From Actinomycetes bacterium (lineage in GTDB: Bacteria; Actinomycetota; Acidimicrobiia; Acidimicrobiales; Microtrichaceae), in the NCBI GenBank assembly GCA_023423215.1, contig JAFAFZ010000173.1, positions 1 to 7,751 on the forward strand: 7,751 bases of DNA, read 5' to 3'. The position numbers and the translations under genes are program-made. A model generated the notes under the pieces. That model saw nothing but the letters and a program-made list of their open reading frames with translations. It was not told where the DNA came from and ran no database searches. Position 1 is the stretch's first letter. Each line of letters starts with the position of its first letter. Of this stretch, positions 1-5,284 are shown piece by piece.

Positions 1-12
1 TCCTCGCTCTGT

Positions 13-30
13 TTTCGGCGCGAGCCGGCG
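13..30 (+). repeat. Copy 1 of 18-nt GC-rich direct repeat
   Basis: The 18-mer TTTCGGCGCGAGCCGGCG occurs here and again, identically, at 100-117. Inside it, CGGC and GCCG can pair around a GCGA (GNRA-type) loop, giving a short 4-bp hairpin plus one possible T-G wobble pair. The 14-nt core CGGCGCGAGCCGGC also occurs on the opposite strand at 2090-2103. A dispersed intergenic hairpin element is possible, but GC-rich sequence makes short matches less surprising. Confidence 0.6.
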
Positions 31-99
31 CGCAACGACCGTGCCGGGCCGCATCGTCCGCTGGTCTGCGGCGGTGCCGCGCCGGATCTAAGACCGCCC

Positions 100-117
100 T
101 TTCGGCGCGAGCCGGCG
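100..117 (+). repeat. Copy 2 of 18-nt GC-rich direct repeat
   Basis: Exact second copy of the 18-mer at 13-30, with an 87-bp period. The flanking bases differ on both sides, so the repeat unit is limited to these 18 bases. It carries the same GCGA-loop mini-hairpin. It lies 65 bp beyond the stop codon of the methyltransferase. Confidence 0.6.
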
Positions 118-181
118 GGCTGATCCCGTGGGCCGCGGCCGAGCCCGACGGGAGCGGAACGTTCTCGCAGGCCGCGAGTGC

Positions 182-874
182 TCAGGCGCCCCGGACGACG
201 TGCACGACCAGGTCGACGAGCTCGCCGGGGTGGCCGTCGGGTGTGGTCACCTGCCGGGCCCGCAGTTCGGCGGTCTGCACCGTCCAGTCGCCGGCGCTGG
301 CGCCGTCCTCGTCCAGGTGCAGTGCGGCCAGCGTGCCCTCCACGGTCGGGAACACGGCCTCCTTCACCTGCTCCGGCGCCCACGGCGGAGCCTCTCCGTG
401 GCTGACGACCACGAGCCGCCCGCCGGGCGCGAGCGCCCGACTCGCGCGCCGCAGCACCACGTCGGTCGGGAAGTCGAGCGGCGACTGCAGGAACGGCGCG
501 ACGACCAGGTCGAACTCGCCCTCCGGGAACGACTGCGCCAGGTCGTGGTGCTCGGTGCGCACGCGATCGCCGACGCCGCGCTCGCGAGCGTGCTCCTCGG
601 TGCGCCGCAGCGCCGTGTGTGAGACGTCGACGCCGAGCACCGACCAGCCCTGCTCGGCGAGCCAGATGGCGTCGCCGCCCTCGCCGCAACCGAGGTCCAG
701 CGCCCGGCCCGGCGTCAGGCCTGCGACCTCGTCGACGAGACCTGCGTTCGGGCGCCCGGACCACACCTGGTCACGCGACTCGTACATGCCGTCCCAGAAC
801 TCGACGGGGTCGGTGGTGTCGGGCCAGTCGGGCGGCGAGGCGTGGGCGTGGCCGGTGGGGTGGTGATCGTGCAC
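182..874 (-). CDS. Class I SAM-dependent methyltransferase
   Basis: A 230-residue protein that should transfer a methyl group from S-adenosylmethionine in the cytoplasm; its substrate is unknown. The Rossmann-fold signature is clear: motif I ALDLGCGEGGDAIWLA (about 58-73), then VLGVDVS (79-85) with Asp83 as the likely ribose-binding acid, and FDLVVAPFLQ further on. The start of the domain (EFWDGMY, then WSGRPNAGLV, about 25-47) resembles TehB/thiopurine-methyltransferase-like proteins (family knowledge). I chose the GTG start at 874 because AGGAG (880-884 on this strand) sits 5 nt before it and because the longer frame to 1105 adds a low-complexity, arginine-rich N-terminus that crosses the neighbour's promoter. 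The first residues are His-rich (HDHHPTGHAH). It is divergent from the YihY-like gene. I cannot narrow the substrate beyond small-molecule or metalloid type. Confidence 0.88.
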   Translation of the reverse strand: MHDHHPTGHAHASPPDWPDTTDPVEFWDGMYESRDQVWSGRPNAGLVDEVAGLTPGRALDLGCGEGGDAIWLAEQGWSVLGVDVSHTALRRTEEHARERGVGDRVRTEHHDLAQSFPEGEFDLVVAPFLQSPLDFPTDVVLRRASRALAPGGRLVVVSHGEAPPWAPEQVKEAVFPTVEGTLAALHLDEDGASAGDWTVQTAELRARQVTTPDGHPGELVDLVVHVVRGA

Positions 875-879
875 GGGGG

Positions 880-884
880 CTCCT
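880..884 (-). promoter_or_regulatory. Ribosome binding site of the methyltransferase
   Basis: AGGAG on the minus strand, 5 nt before the GTG at 874. This decides the start, and it contrasts with the SD-less starts of most other genes in the window. Confidence 0.7.
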
Positions 885-945
885 GCGGAGGGATTCGTCG
901 GTCGTGTCGACCATGCACCCGCCGGGCCGTCCTGGCAACGCGTCG

Positions 946-973
946 TGCCGGAACGGCAGCTGCCGTTTCGGCA
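946..973. promoter_or_regulatory. Two tandem TGCCG-N3-CGGCA dyads forming one larger palindrome
   Basis: Two perfect 5-bp dyads lie side by side: TGCCGGAACGGCA (946-958) and TGCCGTTTCGGCA (961-973), 15 bp centre to centre. Because the spacers are GAA and TTT, the whole 28 bp is itself a palindrome with a single mismatched pair, and could fold as a 12-bp stem with an AGCT loop. It sits between the divergent methyltransferase and YihY-like genes, about 70-100 bp from each start. It may be a double operator for a dimeric regulator, or a dispersed palindromic repeat. The sequence alone cannot separate these. Confidence 0.55.
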
Positions 974-1037
974 TGGGGACCGAGAAGGTCGCCCAGGACC
1001 ACCCGGCGGGGTCGAAGGTTCTTCGATCCCGCTCCGA

Positions 1038-1043
1038 TACCGT
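1038..1043 (+). promoter_or_regulatory. Putative -10 box (TACCGT) of a leaderless start
   Basis: TACCGT fits the actinobacterial TAnnnT -10 pattern and lies exactly 7 nt before the GTG at 1051. Transcription would begin at or next to the start codon. No Shine-Dalgarno sequence is present and no good -35 is visible. Confidence 0.5.
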
Positions 1044-1050
1044 CGGCGCC

Positions 1051-2076
1051 GTGACCGTTCCCGCGTCGAGCCCCGGTGGAGTGGACGCGACCGAGGACGA
1101 GGCACCGACCCGGCGCAACCTGTTCGATCGCACCGCCGATCGCCTCGACGCGCTGCAGCGCCGCATCCCGCCGGTCGCCGTCGTGCACGCCGTGCTGAAG
1201 AAGTTCGGCGAGGACCGCGGCGGGCAGCTCGCCATGCTGCTCGCCTACAAGGGCTTCTTCTCGCTCTTCCCGCTCCTGCTCGCGTTCGTGAACCTGCTCG
1301 GCCTGGTGCTGCAGAACAACGACGAGCTGCGAGAGGACCTCATCAACTCGACGCTCGCGAACGTGCCCGTCATCGGCACCGAGATCGCGAAGGGCGCGGA
1401 CGACCTGGGAGGCAGCGTCGTCGTGCTCATCGGCTCGATCCTGGTCTCGGTCTGGGCCGGCCTCGGGCTGCTCGACATGCTCCAGGAGGCGCTGAACACG
1501 ACGTGGGAGGTGCCGATGTACGAGCGCCCGCCGTGGATCCTGCGTCGGCTCCGGGACCTACCCGGTGCGATCCTGATCGCCCTGTGCGGCGTGCTGTCGG
1601 GGGCGGGCCGGTGGATCCTGAGCGACGGTGCGGCCGACTGGTTGCGCTGGCTGGCCGCAGCCGCGCTGCCGGTCCTGGCCGGCGCTGCGGCGTACCTGGG
1701 ACTGCACTGGTTGCTGTGCGCCCGCAAGGTCCCCTTCCTGAACCAGCTGCCCGGCGCGCTCGGCGCCGGCCTCGGCTGGTGGGGGCTGCAGGCGCTCGGC
1801 GGCTACTACGTCACCCGGATCGTCAACCAGTCGAGCGACACCTACGGCGTCTTCGTGGTCGTGCTCGGCCTGCTGTCGTGGACCTACCTCCTCGGAATGC
1901 TGTACCTGTACAGCATCGAGCTGGCCGCGGTGCTCTACGACCGGCGGTGGCCACGCAGCATGTCCGGCCGTGACCTGACCGACCAGGACCGCGCTGCGTT
2001 CACGGCGCTCGCCAACCGCGAGCGGTGGGTGCGCGGCACCGAGCCCACCGGCGACGTGCCCCGCGATCCGGGCTGA
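1051..2076 (+). CDS. YihY/BrkB family (UPF0761) integral membrane protein
   Basis: A 341-residue inner-membrane protein of the family once misnamed ribonuclease BN; its biochemical role is unsettled. About six hydrophobic helices are visible, near residues 60-87, 121-141, 171-190, 200-223, 235-255 and 268-295. Family-typical patterns are AMLLAYKGFFSLFPLLLAF in helix 1, EALNTTWEVP after helix 2, a basic loop RRLRDLPGA before helix 3, and YGVFVVVLGLLSWTYL followed by LYSIELAAVLYDRRWP at the end. The GTG at 1051 is chosen because the upstream part of the open frame is arginine-rich and crosses the intergenic palindrome, and because a -10-like hexamer sits 7 nt before this codon. The first 40 residues and the last 40 are polar and cytoplasmic-looking. 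It is divergent from the methyltransferase and convergent with ppa. Confidence 0.9.
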   Translation: MTVPASSPGGVDATEDEAPTRRNLFDRTADRLDALQRRIPPVAVVHAVLKKFGEDRGGQLAMLLAYKGFFSLFPLLLAFVNLLGLVLQNNDELREDLINSTLANVPVIGTEIAKGADDLGGSVVVLIGSILVSVWAGLGLLDMLQEALNTTWEVPMYERPPWILRRLRDLPGAILIALCGVLSGAGRWILSDGAADWLRWLAAAALPVLAGAAAYLGLHWLLCARKVPFLNQLPGALGAGLGWWGLQALGGYYVTRIVNQSSDTYGVFVVVLGLLSWTYLLGMLYLYSIELAAVLYDRRWPRSMSGRDLTDQDRAAFTALANRERWVRGTEPTGDVPRDPG

Positions 2077-2089
2077 CGACTCCGCGCCA

Positions 2090-2105
2090 GCCGGCTCGCG
2101 CCGGC
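2090..2105. terminator. GC hairpin between convergent genes, matching the left-end repeat
   Basis: GCCGGC-TCGC-GCCGGC forms a 6-bp stem with a 4-nt loop (GCGA when read on the minus strand). It begins 13 nt past the stop of the YihY-like gene and faces the ppa 3' end, so it could end transcripts from both sides. There is no T-run, as is common in GC-rich actinobacteria. Its minus strand contains the 14-nt core CGGCGCGAGCCGGC shared with 13-30 and 100-117. Confidence 0.4.
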
Positions 2106-2155
2106 ACCACGTCGCCGGGGCACCCGCCTGAGCGGTCAGCAGGGCGTGGCGTCGC

Positions 2156-2650
2156 TCAGTGGCCGGCGGCCGCGGCGCGTGCCGCGACGATCGCCTCGAC
2201 CGCCACGTCGTGGCCGGCCCAGTCGCCGACGACGCTGCTCTTGCCGGGCTCGAGGTCCTTGTACACCTGGAAGAAGTGCTGGATCTCGGCGAGCAGGTGG
2301 TCCGGGACGTCGTCGACGTCCTGGAGGTGGTCCCAGCGGCGGTCGCCGTGCACGACGCACAGGACCTTGAGGTCGCGACCGGCCTCGTCGCTCATCTCGA
2401 GCACGGCGACGGGACGTGCCTTGATGTGGCAGCCGGGGAACGTGGGGTCCTCGAGCAGGACCAGCGCGTCGAGCGGGTCACCGTCCTCGGCGTGCGTGCC
2501 CGGGAAGAAGCCGTACTCGGTCGGGTAGACGGTGGTCGAGAAGAGGTGCCGGTCGAGCCAGGTCGTGCCGTTGTCGTGATCGATCTCGTACTTGTTGCGC
2601 GACCCCTGGGGGATCTCGACGACGACCTCGTACCACTCGGCTTCACTCAT
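2156..2650 (-). CDS. ppa: Inorganic pyrophosphatase, family I
   Basis: A 164-residue cytoplasmic enzyme that hydrolyses pyrophosphate to two phosphates with Mg2+, pulling biosynthetic reactions forward. The family I pattern is complete: EIPQGSRNKYE (12-22) with Lys20 and Glu22, YPTEYGFFPGT (42-52), the signature DGDPLDALVL (56-65) carrying the metal-binding aspartates, MSDEAGRDLKV (86-96) with Asp88 and Asp93, and HFFQVYKDLEPGK towards the C-terminus with the phosphate-binding Tyr-Lys pair. The length fits the short bacterial/actinobacterial form. I prefer ATG 2650 over GTG 2659 because MSEAEWYEVVVEIPQG is the usual beginning and because TACGGT lies 7 nt before this ATG. It follows tetR on the same strand with a 100-bp gap and its own promoter, so it is probably transcribed separately. 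Confidence 0.97.
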   Translation of the reverse strand: MSEAEWYEVVVEIPQGSRNKYEIDHDNGTTWLDRHLFSTTVYPTEYGFFPGTHAEDGDPLDALVLLEDPTFPGCHIKARPVAVLEMSDEAGRDLKVLCVVHGDRRWDHLQDVDDVPDHLLAEIQHFFQVYKDLEPGKSSVVGDWAGHDVAVEAIVAARAAAAGH

Positions 2651-2657
2651 GGCGGTC

Positions 2658-2667
2658 ACCGTAGGGT
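2658..2667. promoter_or_regulatory. Overlapping opposed -10 boxes at the ppa start
   Basis: On the minus strand TACGGT (2658-2663) sits 7 nt before the ppa ATG, giving a leaderless start. On the plus strand TAGGGT (2662-2667) begins at the shared TA, so the two hexamers overlap by two bases. The sequence TAGGGTCCGCA here recurs exactly at the glycosidase promoter (6659-6669). No plus-strand gene follows, so the plus-strand box, if active, would give an antisense or noncoding transcript towards the tetR 3' end. Confidence 0.45.
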
Positions 2668-2750
2668 CCGCACCCGTCGTGGAGCCAGACGGGGCACGGG
2701 GGTCGACCGGGCAGGAGGAGCCGCAGATCGAGCGCCCCTGGGTGCGTCGG

Positions 2751-3335
2751 TCAGAGGGGGCTGCGGATGCCGCGCAGGCCCGACCAGGCCAGCTGCGACA
2801 GCTGCTCGGCCAGCTCGTCGACGTCGGGCTCGCGGTCGTGGCTCAGCCAGTAGCGGGTCGCCGCCTCGGTCATGCCGACGATGCTGTGGGCCAGCAGGAA
2901 GCGATGGGTCGCCGGCTCGCCCTCGACCACGATCAGGTCCGCGATCGTCTCCGCGATCGACGCCTCGACGCTGAGCGCGAAGGACGCGAACTCGGGGTCG
3001 CGACGGGCGCCGGAGCCGAACAGGACCTTGAACGAGTCCGTCTGGTCGTGGGCGAAGCCGAAGTAGGCGCGGAAGCCGTCCTCGATCTGCTGACGGGGCC
3101 CGCCCGCGTCCGTGGTCGCCTTCGAGATGGTGTCGCGCAGCTCCGCGCCGATGTCGGCGAGGAGCTCGATGAAGAGCTCGCGCTTCGAGGTGAAGTGCTG
3201 GTAGAGCACCGGCTTGGTCACGCCGGCCGCCTCGGCCACGTCGTTCATCGAGGTCGCGTGGTACCCGTGCTCGGCGAAGACCGACACCGCGGTGTGCAGG
3301 AGCTGCTCTCGTCGTTCCGCCGCAGGAAGTCGCAT
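2751..3335 (-). CDS. TetR-family transcriptional regulator
   Basis: A 194-residue DNA-binding repressor type. The N-terminal TetR helix-turn-helix spans about residues 6-55: ERREQLLHTAVSVFAEHGY, then MNDVAEAAGVTKPVLYQHF with the typical V-x-K-P-V-L-Y-x-H-F recognition helix, then SKRELFIELL. The remaining, mostly helical part (about 56-194) is the ligand-binding and dimer domain and gives no clue to its effector. ATG 3335 is chosen over ATG 3353 because MRLPAAERREQ is a typical TetR beginning; the other start would add six residues (MLPFGN). Both ATGs lie at the two ends of a 20-bp dyad that probably is its own operator, so autorepression is likely (inference). The protease gene lies upstream and ppa downstream on the same strand; neither is shown to be a target. 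Confidence 0.93.
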   Translation of the reverse strand: MRLPAAERREQLLHTAVSVFAEHGYHATSMNDVAEAAGVTKPVLYQHFTSKRELFIELLADIGAELRDTISKATTDAGGPRQQIEDGFRAYFGFAHDQTDSFKVLFGSGARRDPEFASFALSVEASIAETIADLIVVEGEPATHRFLLAHSIVGMTEAATRYWLSHDREPDVDELAEQLSQLAWSGLRGIRSPL

Positions 3336-3353
3336 GTTACCGAACGGTAACAT
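3334..3353. promoter_or_regulatory. 20-bp operator-like dyad over the tetR start and -10 box
   Basis: ATGTTACCG-AA-CGGTAACAT is a perfect 9-bp inverted repeat with a 2-bp spacer, the size and form of many TetR-family operators. On the minus strand it contains TACCGT (3344-3349), a TAnnnT -10 hexamer placed 8 nt before the ATG at 3335, and that ATG is the end of the dyad itself. A bound dimer would cover the -10 box and the start point. No second copy of the dyad is seen in this window. Confidence 0.8.
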
Positions 3354-3357
3354 AGGT

Positions 3358-3413
3358 CCGACCGGGCGGGCATCCGAGCCCCCACGCGACCGTGCCGCGG
3401 GCCCGCCGGTCGG
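3358..3413. repeat. Imperfect 13-bp inverted repeat upstream of tetR
   Basis: CCGACCGGGCGGGC (3358-3371) pairs with GCCCGCCGGTCGG (3401-3413), giving 13 base pairs with one bulged G and a 29-nt loop. It starts 4 bp from the tetR operator and lies 60 bp past the protease stop. It may help end protease transcripts or form part of the tetR promoter region. No T-run follows. Confidence 0.45.
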
Positions 3414-3441
3414 CGGTGCCCACGGCACGGATCGGGTGCGA

Positions 3442-3474
3442 GCGCCCGTGGCGCCCGGGTCGGATCAGCCCGGG
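3442..3474 (-). terminator. Two adjacent GC hairpins just after the protease stop
   Basis: CCCGGG (3469-3474) and CCCGGG (3454-3459) can pair around a 9-nt loop, starting one base after the protease stop codon. Next comes GCGCC-CGT-GGCGC (3442-3454), a 5-bp stem with a 3-nt loop, which shares one base with the first stem. The position fits a terminator for the protease gene; there is no T-run. Confidence 0.4.
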
Positions 3475-3475
3475 A

Positions 3476-5056
3476 TCAGGGCTGGATGACGAAGGTCTCG
3501 ACGACCTTGTCGGCCACGGCGATGTCCGCCTCGGTGGCCAGCTGGATCAGCACCAGGGCCGTGAAGCTGGCATCGGCGGGCTGCGCTGCGATGGCGAGCA
3601 GCACGGCGCTGCCGCCGCCGCACCCGGTGAAGACCTGGATCAGGCCCGTGTACAGGCCGTCGTCGTAGTCCTGGGGCGCGGTCTCGGTGCAGTACTCGGC
3701 GGCGTTGGCCGTGATCTGCGTGAGCAGCTCGTTGACGTCGCTGCCCATCTCGGGACCGGCGCCGGACAGCGACAGGCCGGGGGAGTCCCAGTTGTCGTAG
3801 AACGCCTGCAGGTCGGGAGCGGCCGAGATGTTGGCGATCACCGTGCCGTCCTCGAGCGTGATCGGCGCGCCGTCGACCTGCGACCAGCTGGTGGGCACCT
3901 CGACGCTGATCGTGCCGCTGTCGTCCGAGACCTCGGTGTACTCGGTGTACTCCGTGCCGCCGGCCAGCGAGCCGCCGGACTCCTCCTCGACGATGGTGCC
4001 GAGCGACTCCGACTCGGTGAGCTCGTCGCCGTTGAACTCGCCCTTCAGGCGCACGTCCTCGTCGAAGCGCAGCACCTGGACGGCGAGCTTGTCCGTGGGC
4101 TCCCGCGAGCTGAGGATGTCGCAGTAGTCCTTCTTGGTGCCGTCGGTGCCGAGGGTCAGGCCCTCGATCTTCTCGATGATGTCGCCGCCCTGGAGGCCGA
4201 GCTCGCCGGCGGGGCTGTTGGTGTCGACGGAGCTGACCCAGATGCCGGCGACGCCCAGGTCCTCGTCGTAGATCGCCACGCCGTTGACGCCCAGGGACTC
4301 GACGTCGCCCTCCTGGAGCTCCTCGACGAGCGGCTCGGCCAGTGCCGAGGAGATGGCGAAGAACTGCGCGGTGCCGGTGCCCGGATCGCCGCCGGCGTAG
4401 TTCACCGCGACGACCTTGCCGGTCTCTGCGTCGATCAGCGGGCCGCCCGAGTTGCCGGGCTGGATGTTCGCGTCGTGCTCGATGACCGACGCCACCGACG
4501 CCCAGTCGGTGTCGCCGTCGGCCTCGGCCTTGGACACGATGCCGTTGGTCATCGTGTACTCGGGGTCGCCGAGCGGGAAGCCCGCCGCGCGCACCTCGAG
4601 GCCGGCGTCGACCTCGCCGTCGTACCAGTCGAGGTACGGGTAGGGCCCGCCCTCGAGCTTGATGACCGCCAGGTCGCTGCACTCGGACACGCCGAGCACC
4701 TTGGCGTTCACGGGCTCGTCGCTGCCGCCGACGTAGACCTCGAGGCTCGCGTTGCCGGTGACCACGTGGTTGTTGGTCACGGCGATGCCCGACGGGTCGA
4801 TGATGAAGCCGCTGCCCGAGCCGGCGCCCTCGACCTCTTCGAAGGTGGCCAGCGAGTCCGACGGCTGGGCGAAGCTGCCCTTCGACACGATCTGGATCGT
4901 GGCGGACTTCACGTCCTTCGGATCGGAGACGGCGCCGCTGGCGTCCGCCTTCTCTCCCGAGGTGGTCGAGGCGGAGTCGCTGCCACCTCCACATGCGGCC
5001 GCGAACACGGCCAGAGCCAGCACCATCACGAGTGCTGCGCGATACGTCCGGTTCAT
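3476..5056 (-). CDS. S1C trypsin-PDZ serine protease, HtrA/DegP-like lipoprotein
   Basis: A 526-residue exported protease, probably an envelope quality-control or processing enzyme. A lipoprotein signal peptide spans 1-21, ending in a lipobox AAC with Cys22. It is followed by a low-complexity Ser/Gly/Asp linker. The trypsin domain (about 50-245) has the whole triad: His97 in TNNHVV, Asp128 in SDLAVIKL, Ser203 in GNSGGPL. A PDZ domain follows (about 255-332; SPAGELGLQGGDIIEKIEG). Then come an acidic linker (334-378, with a TEYTEYTE repeat) and an extra domain of about 150 residues to the end, not part of standard HtrA. Cysteines 126, 312, 456 and 479 could form disulphides outside the cell. 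ATG 5056 is chosen because AGGAGG lies 9 nt before it and the signal peptide starts there. It has its own leadered promoter region. Confidence 0.93.
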   Translation of the reverse strand: MNRTYRAALVMVLALAVFAAACGGGSDSASTTSGEKADASGAVSDPKDVKSATIQIVSKGSFAQPSDSLATFEEVEGAGSGSGFIIDPSGIAVTNNHVVTGNASLEVYVGGSDEPVNAKVLGVSECSDLAVIKLEGGPYPYLDWYDGEVDAGLEVRAAGFPLGDPEYTMTNGIVSKAEADGDTDWASVASVIEHDANIQPGNSGGPLIDAETGKVVAVNYAGGDPGTGTAQFFAISSALAEPLVEELQEGDVESLGVNGVAIYDEDLGVAGIWVSSVDTNSPAGELGLQGGDIIEKIEGLTLGTDGTKKDYCDILSSREPTDKLAVQVLRFDEDVRLKGEFNGDELTESESLGTIVEEESGGSLAGGTEYTEYTEVSDDSGTISVEVPTSWSQVDGAPITLEDGTVIANISAAPDLQAFYDNWDSPGLSLSGAGPEMGSDVNELLTQITANAAEYCTETAPQDYDDGLYTGLIQVFTGCGGGSAVLLAIAAQPADASFTALVLIQLATEADIAVADKVVETFVIQP

Positions 5057-5065
5057 CTGTCCGGC

Positions 5066-5071
5066 CCTCCT
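5066..5071 (-). promoter_or_regulatory. Ribosome binding site of the protease
   Basis: AGGAGG on the minus strand, 9 nt before ATG 5056. It is the strongest Shine-Dalgarno sequence in the window and fixes the start of the signal peptide. Confidence 0.8.
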
Positions 5072-5105
5072 GTTCCTGGTCTTCCCTGTGGACTTCCGGT
5101 CGGCC

Positions 5106-5129
5106 AACCTAGCTGAGGACACGCTCAGC
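5106..5129 (-). promoter_or_regulatory. Candidate protease promoter with adjacent 6-bp dyad
   Basis: TAGGTT (5106-5111, minus strand) fits TAnnnT and would start a leader of roughly 40 nt carrying the AGGAGG site. Directly upstream is a perfect inverted repeat GCTGAG-N6-CTCAGC (5112-5129), filling the 18 bp where the -10/-35 spacer would be. A regulator could bind there. The -35 position beyond it (ACCGGC on the minus strand) does not match a housekeeping consensus, so the promoter call is tentative. Confidence 0.35.
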
Positions 5130-5168
5130 GCCGGTCGATCCGACGTGGACGGGTCGGACGCGGTCGCG

Positions 5169-5221
5169 CCGGCACCCTCGCACCGTGGCCGAGTCGGCTG
5201 GTGCCGGACTTGCTGCCGACT
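5169..5221. repeat. Two interleaved inverted repeats between the protease and the small membrane gene
   Basis: Stem A pairs CCGGCACC (5169-5176) with GGTGCCGG (5200-5207). Stem B pairs AGTCGGC (5192-5198) with GCCGACT (5215-5221). One arm of each lies in the loop of the other, so in RNA they would be alternatives or form a pseudoknot. They sit downstream of the glycosyltransferase/membrane-protein unit and upstream of the candidate protease promoter. Termination of the former unit is the simplest role. Confidence 0.4.
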
Positions 5222-5265
5222 TGCGCGCCGGCCGAGTGTGGCGACGCAGCGCGAACGGATCGCGA

Positions 5266-5280
5266 ACGGCGGGCGGCCGT
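5266..5280 (-). terminator. Short hairpin after the small membrane gene
   Basis: ACGGC-gggcg-GCCGT is a 5-bp stem with a 5-nt loop, 4 nt past the stop codon at 5285-5287. An 8-nt direct repeat GCGAACGG (5251-5258 and 5262-5269) overlaps it. It is a weak terminator candidate with no T-run. Confidence 0.25.
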
Positions 5281-5284
5281 CGGC

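Larger units (their letters stand above)
1..181. other. Left-end stretch with no recognisable gene
   Basis: I see no convincing gene here. Open frames across it are GC-driven shadows, and stops occur in short order (TAA at 89-91, TGA at 121-123 on the + strand). It lies downstream of the methyltransferase's 3' end. Any gene entering from the left would end before or within it, but none can be identified. The only structure is the pair of 18-nt direct repeats listed separately. Confidence 0.5.

Noticed and set aside
164..178. CTCGC-N5-GCGAG hairpin just after the methyltransferase stop
   Set aside because: A 5-bp stem with no extension and no T-run is expected often by chance here.
619..1050. 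N-terminal extension of the YihY-like protein upstream of 1051
   Set aside because: It would be arginine-rich, run antisense through the methyltransferase gene and include the palindrome. The family starts near the chosen GTG.
875..1105. N-terminal extension of the methyltransferase up to 1105
   Set aside because: The added part is low-complexity, crosses the intergenic palindrome and overlaps the start of the divergent gene, whereas GTG 874 has an AGGAG site at good spacing.
945..1973. Long plus-strand open frame inside the YihY-like gene, and similar long frames such as 3392-5116, 5548-7047 and 3465-4994
   Set aside because: They are arginine/alanine-rich or low-complexity readings in other frames of genes with clear family motifs. 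Long shadow frames are expected at this GC content.
2711..2720. GCAGGAGGAG as a ribosome site for a plus-strand gene
   Set aside because: No suitable start codon and coding frame follows. The stretch lies between two minus-strand genes.
2735..2759. CCCCT/AGGGG inverted repeat as a tetR terminator
   Set aside because: It is only 5 bp with a 15-nt loop and includes the tetR stop codon; too weak to call.
3945..3970. Short tandem repeat encoding TEYTEYTE in the protease linker
   Set aside because: Two units only, within a low-complexity acidic linker; not a meaningful repeat array.
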